DNA of 40,545 bases from a virus: positions 1 to 40,545 of IMG/VR virus record IMGVR_UViG_3300033388_003266; one strand, given 5' to 3'. Shown in pieces: positions 35,756 through 40,545 of the stretch. Made by a program: the position numbers and the translations under genes. Positions within the stretch are counted from its first letter, which is position 1. Every line of letters starts with the position of its first letter. The notes below the pieces were generated by a model. The model had not been told where the DNA came from and did no database searches. It saw nothing but the letters and a program-made list of their open reading frames with translations.

Positions 35756-36721
35756 TTACCATCCGCTTACATCGTACCCAGCAGCCTTACCCTTCTTTTT
35801 GATATTGTAGGATTCGGTTGTGCCTGGCCCTATCTTTTGGTACGCTTTTCTCATCTTGGTTTCATCAGCGTTGCCACCTGTAGGGACATCACCGCCTGCT
35901 TTTTGGGCCGGGTCTGGTGCGTTGCTTTTTGGCTTAATTAATTTGGTTAGTCGTTGCTTTTCTTCCCCAAGCCACATTGCCAGGCTGATCCCCAATGGGT
36001 CATCATTGATAAGTGACTTGACTTTATCCTGGGCCGCTCGGTTAACCCCGATGAAATACTCTAACTTTTCGGATCCTTTACCGAGTTTAGCGAACACGTT
36101 CTCAAATACCATGTTGCCAGCCTGTCCGAATACTTCATCGAACACGGCTTTGGTATTTTTGGAGGCGGCTATATATTTCTCTTTTGAAAGCCCGCTTGTC
36201 TCCATGAGTTTGTCAGCTCTCTCATAATGAGAGTCCATGGCCTGGTTAATATTTTCCTGTGCCTGCTTGGTCGCCTCGTCCTGCTGCTCAACCTTCCGGT
36301 TCCTGTTGTATGTGTCTTGGAGCCTATCCCCTTCGTACTTTGACAGGGCAACCTCATACTCTTCATCGGTTCCGTGGTCATCACGATTCGGACGGTTAAG
36401 GGTTGTTTCTTGCTTTGGTGAAGCAAGTCTGAGGGCTTCATTTTCCGACCTGAGTTTTTCAAGTTCTTCGTCTCGGTCTGCAATCTGTCCTCTGAGTTCC
36501 TTTTTCAAGGACACAAATTTACCAACAGGCACATTCTTTGAAGGGTCGTCAGGAGTCTGCTCTCCTGCCTCTTCCTCTTGCATCCAAGGCTCGACTGTTT
36601 CCAGCTCTGCATCTTCTGCCTCTTCCACGGTTTTAAACTCTTCAGTGGGTTCAGCAGTTTCAAGGGCCAGTTTGTCGGCTTCCTCGGCTGCGTTCTGTTC
36701 TTTTAATTCGCTCAGTTCCAT
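35756..36721 (-). CDS. P22 gp8-like scaffolding protein, 321 aa
   Basis: An acidic, Glu-rich N-terminal third (EEAEDAELETVEPWMQEEEAGEQ) is followed by VPVGKFVSLKKELRGQIADRDEELEKLRSENEALR, a coiled coil, and a basic C-terminus (KMRKAYQKIGPGTTESYNIKKKGKAAGYDVSGW) that would bind coat. The length is close to P22 gp8 (303). It lies between the portal and coat genes as in P22. Scaffolds are present in the procapsid and leave before packaging ends. The ATG follows AGGAGAAAATC. Confidence 0.88.
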   Translation of the reverse strand: MELSELKEQNAAEEADKLALETAEPTEEFKTVEEAEDAELETVEPWMQEEEAGEQTPDDPSKNVPVGKFVSLKKELRGQIADRDEELEKLRSENEALRLASPKQETTLNRPNRDDHGTDEEYEVALSKYEGDRLQDTYNRNRKVEQQDEATKQAQENINQAMDSHYERADKLMETSGLSKEKYIAASKNTKAVFDEVFGQAGNMVFENVFAKLGKGSEKLEYFIGVNRAAQDKVKSLINDDPLGISLAMWLGEEKQRLTKLIKPKSNAPDPAQKAGGDVPTGGNADETKMRKAYQKIGPGTTESYNIKKKGKAAGYDVSGW

Positions 36722-36795
36722 CTCTGATTTTCTCCTATCAGCAAGGCGTTTCAGGTTTCCCCCTGCGGGTTGCGTTTATTCGGGTCGCCTCCGCT

Positions 36796-36839
36796 AAAAA
36801 CAAAAAAGCCGGACAAGTGCTATTTGCACTCATTCGGCT
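36796..36839 (-). terminator. Rho-independent terminator upstream of the scaffold gene
   Basis: Minus strand: AGCCG...GAGTGC and GCACTT...CGGCT form a stem of about 11 bp around a 5-nt loop, followed by TTTTTTGTTTTT. It ends the run of small genes behind the portal, so scaffold and coat need read-through or their own promoter. Confidence 0.75.
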
Positions 36840-36869
36840 CTGTTGTTCAGATACCTATGTAGTTACTTC

Positions 36870-36965
36870 TTACCTATGTTTTTTAATCATCAACTCGGTC
36901 TTAACCGCAACATACAAGCCAATACCAATAGCCAGAATAGATATTACAGTTGAAAAATCACACAT
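36870..36965 (-). CDS. Membrane microprotein, 31 aa
   Basis: A 32-codon frame overlapping the previous gene by 8 bases (ATGTGTGA). Residues 5-21 (STVISILAIGIGLYVAV) form one transmembrane segment, followed by a basic end (KTELMIKKHR). It is supported only by the coupled start and the hydrophobic profile. Confidence 0.4.
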   Translation of the reverse strand: MCDFSTVISILAIGIGLYVAVKTELMIKKHR

Positions 36966-37128
36966 GGGTCTCTATCTCCACCTTTATGATATCTTTATCT
37001 CTAATATTATCTACGAGATTCTTGTATGAATGGCTCAACATTTCTTGTTTGTCTCTAACAATGGCGGCTATACCTTTGTATTTGCATTCCGTCTTTCCAT
37101 TCTCTGCCAAATAAATTATATCACCCAT
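36958..37128 (-). CDS. Hypothetical protein, 56 aa
   Basis: A 57-codon frame with a very good ribosome binding site (GAGGAG). It begins MGDIIYLAENGKTECKYKG, with a beta-rich start, and continues as a basic helix (VRDKQEMLSHSYKNLVDNIRDKD). There are no membrane segments. No family is recognised. Confidence 0.55.
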   Translation of the reverse strand: MGDIIYLAENGKTECKYKGIAAIVRDKQEMLSHSYKNLVDNIRDKDIIKVEIETHV

Positions 37129-37149
37129 GGGTTTCTCCTCTTGGCTTAA

Positions 37150-37326
37150 TTATCTAACTGCTTCTGTTGCCTCTGCGATCAACTTTTTAAGGCACCTCTT
37201 ACAAATCAGAATCTCATTACCACATACACTACAAGACTTGTTCTTGTTCCCGGTTAACTTCAGCTTGGCGTCTCTGTTAAGGCACATGTGACACCTGCAT
37301 TCGTCTGTTTGTTTTAAGAAGCTCAT
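37150..37326 (-). CDS. Zinc-finger-like protein, 58 aa
   Basis: A 59-codon frame with CRCHMC near 10-15, CSVC at 32-35 and CKRC at 42-45, three Cys groups that could bind one or two zinc ions, and a helical C-terminus (LKKLIAEATEAV). The ATG follows CGGAGTGA. It is one of a run of small genes between portal and scaffold, where P22 has none. Confidence 0.6.
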   Translation of the reverse strand: MSFLKQTDECRCHMCLNRDAKLKLTGNKNKSCSVCGNEILICKRCLKKLIAEATEAVR

Positions 37327-37329
37327 GGC

Positions 37330-37455
37330 TCACTCCGGTTTTATACTCTCTTCGTTCAAGATATGTACAACCTTACCACCCTGGATTTTTATTGTCAATT
37401 TCCACCATCGTTTGTTTGCGATTAGGCTGGTTATTAGTTTTATTAGTTGCTTCAT
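37330..37455 (-). CDS. Small basic protein, 41 aa
   Basis: A 42-codon frame filling the gap between the 184-aa protein and the zinc-finger gene. The start (MKQLIKLITSLIANKRWWKL) is amphipathic and basic; the end is acidic (HILNEESIKPE). A weak GTAAGG site precedes it. It contains the ribosome binding site of the next gene. Confidence 0.45.
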   Translation of the reverse strand: MKQLIKLITSLIANKRWWKLTIKIQGGKVVHILNEESIKPE

Positions 37456-37462
37456 TATAGGT

Positions 37463-38017
37463 CTAATACCTTACGGCTGTCACTGTATAAATTTCTCCGC
37501 CTACGTCCATAAGGTTACCTACGCAAACCTTGCAATTATTATCCATGTCAACCTTTATATCAAACTGGTTTACATATTCGACATTATTCCTTTTTGCCAG
37601 TGTAACAATTTGGGATTTGCTGTTTTCTTGAACCCTGCTCTCATACTCACCACAAAAATCAGTTTTGCTTATTTCAACGAAGCTTCCTGACGGTGCGTAC
37701 CGTTTGCACCGACCATCAAACCCACTAAGCTCGTTGTGTGCCCACTTGCAGGTTGGGCAGGTTTTACTGGGAATTTCTCTTTCGTATAACTTCTCACAGA
37801 CCTCATCAAAAGGGGTTTTCCGCCTTAGTCGCCCAAGACCTAAGAGATTTGACGCCAGTTCTTCAGGGGTGAACCGGAAAACAGTGGATGGCCTATCGGG
37901 TATTTCTATTCCTATATTCATATTATCTGGGAAATAATAAAACACGATACCACCCCTTGTTTCACAAACAATTTTTTCTTTATTGTCGAACAATGTGCCT
38001 TTTGGTACTAATTTCAT
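37463..38017 (-). CDS. Cys-motif hypothetical protein, 184 aa
   Basis: The centre has CPTCKWAHNELSGFDGRCKRYAPSGSFVEISKTDFCGEYE, a C-x2-C...C...C unit ending in DFCGEY. I have seen this unit in small phage proteins and it probably binds zinc or an iron-sulfur cluster. The N-terminal 70 residues look beta-rich (GGIVFYYFPDNMNIGIEIPDRP). The ATG follows AAGGAGAG. It is one of several accessory genes placed between portal and scaffold. Confidence 0.7.
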   Translation of the reverse strand: MKLVPKGTLFDNKEKIVCETRGGIVFYYFPDNMNIGIEIPDRPSTVFRFTPEELASNLLGLGRLRRKTPFDEVCEKLYEREIPSKTCPTCKWAHNELSGFDGRCKRYAPSGSFVEISKTDFCGEYESRVQENSKSQIVTLAKRNNVEYVNQFDIKVDMDNNCKVCVGNLMDVGGEIYTVTAVRY

Positions 38018-38056
38018 ATTCTCTCCTTAGTTGGTTTTTCCAATCAGGTTTATCAT

Positions 38057-38260
38057 TCATGTTTTCCATGTTTGATGGCTTTTTTTATGCGATAGATACA
38101 TCTCAGCTTCTTCCTGGTAATTGTGTTCCCCAGGATTTTCAGATAGAAACTCAGCCAAAAAACGAGGGCCTGTAAAAATGTCTGAAAAAGTGTGAATTGC
38201 CTCTCTGCCGGCAGCACTTTTTATAATCCTATCCATGCCTTTTAGTATCTCTTTTATCAT
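38057..38260 (-). CDS. Hypothetical protein, 67 aa
   Basis: A basic helical protein: IKEILKGMDRIIKSAAGREAIHTFSDIFTGPRFLAEFL. The ATG follows GGGAAAGC and lies downstream of a putative promoter in the gap after the portal gene. No family is recognised. Confidence 0.6.
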   Translation of the reverse strand: MIKEILKGMDRIIKSAAGREAIHTFSDIFTGPRFLAEFLSENPGEHNYQEEAEMYLSHKKSHQTWKT

Positions 38261-38266
38261 GCTTTC

Positions 38267-38295
38267 CCTATACCATTTTTGTGTAGTAAAGTCAA
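38267..38295 (-). promoter_or_regulatory. Putative promoter after the portal gene
   Basis: The minus strand reads TTGACT (38295-38290), a 17-bp spacer and TATAGG (38272-38267), just downstream of the portal stop. It would drive the run of small genes that ends at the 36.8 kb terminator. Confidence 0.45.
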
Positions 38296-38299
38296 CATA

Positions 38300-39946
38300 T
38301 TAAGCGCTCATCAGCTCCTTGAAAAGATCCTCTGTACTCATATCCTCAACTTTCCTGGTCTGTATCTCCTTAATCTTTGCCTGGTTGTCAAGGTTAACCC
38401 CCATTGTGTCGGCTCCGGTCTTGGTTATCTTTGCTCCGGCCTCTTGTGCATCAACCTGGAGCTTCATTCGCTCTGTTTCGGCCTCAAACATATCGATACT
38501 GTGACCCATCTTGGTATTTTCATCGTCAAGGTTCATCTTGACACCTTCCCGCTGGGCGTTCAATAGATCAGCCTGGCCCTTTTTGTCTTCAGCCATTGCA
38601 AGAACCATTGCTGCATCAGGTTCCTGGTTTTCCTGGGACTGTTCAAGGAGCGCTTTCTCTTCGTCTGTTTCAGGTTCTTTAATCCCGGAAATGACAAGCT
38701 GTTTGTTTGCGTATTCTTTCAAGTCTTCCATTTCAACACCGTCTGAAAGCTGGATAATCTTGAGCTGGATCGCTTTTCTCATTGGATCATCAGGGGCCAT
38801 GGTTGCAAGCTGAGTCTCAAGCCTGTCAAGTGTCTGCTCTTTCTGGCTGGAATAAGATGCCCCTATCCTGCTGGTAATTTCAAACTCTGCCATTCTTAAA
38901 TCGTTCAGGAAAACCGGCTCTCCTGTTTCTTCATCAATGATGGCCTGCATGATTTCAACTTCTTTCTTTGTCCCATCAGGAAGCTCTATCTTTTCCTTGC
39001 TCGGAATGTCGTGGATCTCAGAAGCCATTGATATATAAATCTCGGCATCCCTGCGAATGGCAAACTTTTTGTTCTCTTGGTAGATCATTGATTGCATATC
39101 AAGTCTGGCCTGCAATGCAAGGACTGCCTTTCCGCTGGTGTCCGGGTCTGCAATGTCCTGGGGAAGCCCAGGGTTTGCCACTTCTCTTACCGCTGAAGAT
39201 GATAAATCTATGGCCGCTGCCAGTGCCGGCGGAATATTGGGGGCTGTTAGTTTGCCGACTTCACCGATTGGTAAAACATTCCCGCTTGCGTCCTTGCTAT
39301 TCTGCAATACATAAGGGAAATTGTTCTCTGGTCCTGACAATTCATACATATATTCGAACCCGGCCAATTGCTCCTTAGTAAAGATAGGTTTCTCTCTTGG
39401 TCCCTTGCTGAATATGTCTGATAGATAAGAGTATGAAAAGTCTCTCATTCTCTGGGGATCTTTAGCCCGTCTAATAATGCCCTCGTAATGAACCTCACCC
39501 TCAACTATTGCAACCTCTCCGAACTCAGGCACAACGGGTATATTCTCACCTGCAATGCGTTCGCCTGTTCGTTCACCGTCAACCATTTTCCCGTTCAGGA
39601 TCTCAGCACCAGAGGCAATATACTTCCTAACCTCCCAAACCTTGATCTCTTTTTCATCAACGATCTCGTACCCAAGGTCGATCATCTCGTCCATGACTTT
39701 CTCAAGTGCGCTTTCTCTTAGCTCCTGAGTTCCGCCAAACGGATCCTGCATGGTAAGGATTTTCTCTTTGACTTTTTCACGGTGATAGAATTCAACAACG
39801 TAAATCTTTTTACCTTCACCGCCCACCCATGGGAATGTGTATGAATGCTCAGGGAATGCGAATGAACTCATTGCAACGGAGTCAATCTTTTCCCCGGTGT
39901 TCTCTTCGACAAGTTTGATATACCCATCTTCAGAGTATGCCCACAA
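38300..39946 (-). CDS. P22 gp1-like portal protein, C-terminal part (+1 frame)
   Basis: This frame continues the portal after the frame change. [10 protein letters not shown]...[13 protein letters not shown] matches P22 NPNDWVFPW...[56 protein letters not shown] matches [59 protein letters not shown] and [20 protein letters not shown] are also conserved. The C-terminal helical barrel region is present. No ATG exists near its start; it opens 17 bases upstream of the N-terminal frame's stop. With the N-terminal part it gives about 719 residues (P22 has 725). Confidence 0.92.
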   Translation of the reverse strand: [548 protein letters not shown]

Positions 39947-40445
39947 CAGACTGTATGTCTATCTTCTTTGCGTTAGGATCCCAAAACCCGTTGTTGTTTG
40001 CCTCATATACTGGCCTTCTGACGATCTGCTGTTTCTTGCTGCCGGTCCTGTTGGATTTGTATTCAGTCTCAAGCACCCAAGCACCGGCCCCGCATATTGT
40101 GGCCTCAGAACTACCAACCTTGAAAGCCTCAAGTGATGTATTACTGTTTGCGTCCCGCCTGTAAAGACCATCTGCAATGTCTGCTGTATCGTCGGGTGTG
40201 TCGTTGATAGATTCAAAGTCGTTCTGGATTGGGTTGCTGGCTAAGTCAGCCTGTACCTGCTTGACCGCACTCTGAAGCATATCGAACTCACCCCGGTATT
40301 CAAGGAGAGACGTAGCCCATGCTGTATCATCCCAATTGGTAAGCCAAAAGAAAACCGTGTCTTCTGCTGCCCGTTCTCGGTTGGTCTGTCCTGATTCAAA
40401 GGCCTTGTCGTGCTTTTGTTTAATTTCATGCAGTGTAAGTGCCAT
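39930..40445 (-). CDS. P22 gp1-like portal protein, N-terminal part (zero frame)
   Basis: The 171-residue frame matches the start of the P22 portal: RAAEDTVFFWLTNWDDTAWATSLLEYRGEFDMLQSAVKQVQADLASNPI against P22 [51 protein letters not shown], then GAGAWVLETEY and NGFWDPNAKKIDIQS (P22 VIWDSNSKLMDKS). It stops at CTC-TGA within conserved sequence. The portal is the dodecameric ring through which DNA enters and leaves the head and is essential, so a truncated form alone would not work. The ATG overlaps the previous stop (TAATG) and follows CGGAGAAG. Confidence 0.92.
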   Translation of the reverse strand: MALTLHEIKQKHDKAFESGQTNRERAAEDTVFFWLTNWDDTAWATSLLEYRGEFDMLQSAVKQVQADLASNPIQNDFESINDTPDDTADIADGLYRRDANSNTSLEAFKVGSSEATICGAGAWVLETEYKSNRTGSKKQQIVRRPVYEANNNGFWDPNAKKIDIQSVVGIL

Positions 40446-40545
40446 TATCTTCTCCGGGCTGTGGTTTTAATTGGTTTTGGCATTGTGAACTTTGGTGCGA
40501 CTCCTATATCTCCTGCCTTCTTGGCGTATCTTCTCATCATTATTG
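40445..40545 (-). CDS. Partial frame upstream of the portal (runs off the right edge)
   Basis: An open frame enters from the right edge and ends in a TAA that overlaps the portal start (TAATG). The visible residues are basic and include two adjacent Met codons near the edge (MMRRYAKKAGDIG), ending PKPIKTTARRR. It is either the C-terminus of the large terminase subunit, expected here by P22 order, or a short basic gene. The window is too short to decide. Confidence 0.45.
   Translation of the reverse strand, partial: IMMRRYAKKAGDIGVAPKFTMPKPIKTTARRR

Noticed and set aside
36237-36797. 186-codon plus-strand frame opposite the scaffold gene
   Set aside because: Ser-rich shadow of a Glu-rich gene; no start site and wrong strand for the operon.
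38018-38056. Very short frame between the 67-aa and 184-aa genes
   Set aside because: It would overlap the start of the 184-aa gene in another frame and has no separate ribosome binding site.
1-40545. CRISPR arrays, insertion sequences, integrase or CI-type repressor
   Set aside because: No regular repeat-spacer series, transposase motif, tyrosine or serine recombinase motif, or long HTH-peptidase repressor was recognised in any large frame.

Overview
The window is most of the genome of a tailed phage with a P22-type (podovirus) virion. On the minus strand the P22 late order can be read from right to left: portal (gp1), scaffold (gp8), coat (gp5), tail accessory factor (gp4), packaged-DNA stabilisation protein (gp10), gp14, the gp7/gp20/gp16 ejection proteins, and a tailspike with a gp9-like head-binding domain. 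A reading frame that opens like a small terminase subunit runs off the left edge, and the portal lies at the right edge. This suggests the window is a circularly permuted genome with only the terminase segment missing. The host is probably Gram-negative; the sequence does not say which. No integrase, CI-like repressor, insertion sequence or CRISPR array was seen.

Layout. 1-3.8 kb (minus): terminase start, small virion or membrane genes, holin candidates and a class 3 lipase. 3.85-9.7 kb (minus): cytosine methyltransferase, M15 endolysin, small membrane and zinc-ribbon genes, DnaB helicase, replication initiator, Lar-like antirestriction protein, HTH protein and HNH nuclease. 9.8-10.75 kb (plus): about 0.9 kb without a convincing protein gene, holding a large folded RNA with its own promoter and terminator. 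10.75-14.74 kb (minus): second HNH nuclease, coiled-coil protein, YqaJ exonuclease, Erf annealing protein and small genes. 14.74-14.94 kb: divergent control region. 14.94-22.4 kb (plus): Cro-like first gene, then many small accessory genes, including a Dcm-type methyltransferase, a radical-SAM-like Gp37/Gp68 protein, a nucleoside deoxyribosyltransferase-like protein and an MT-A70 adenine methyltransferase. 22.4-40.5 kb (minus): virion genes, convergent with the plus operon at a hairpin near 22.43 kb.

How the parts work together. The two early operons diverge from 14.85 kb. The leftward one supplies recombination, then replication and lysis; the rightward one supplies host-takeover and DNA-modification genes. 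Two RNA elements stand out. One is the 9.86-10.75 kb RNA: it begins with a tRNA-like domain lacking an anticodon arm, carries many helices, lies between two HNH genes and is antisense to the surrounding operons. It resembles the large ornate phage RNAs (GOLLD/ROOL class). The other is an intact type II hammerhead ribozyme at 18,216-18,269, between two genes of the plus operon.

The portal and coat genes are each interrupted by a +1 frameshift whose zero-frame stop follows a CTY leucine codon (CTC-TGA and CTT-TAG). This is either recoding or sequence error, and it should be resolved before the genes are called pseudogenes.
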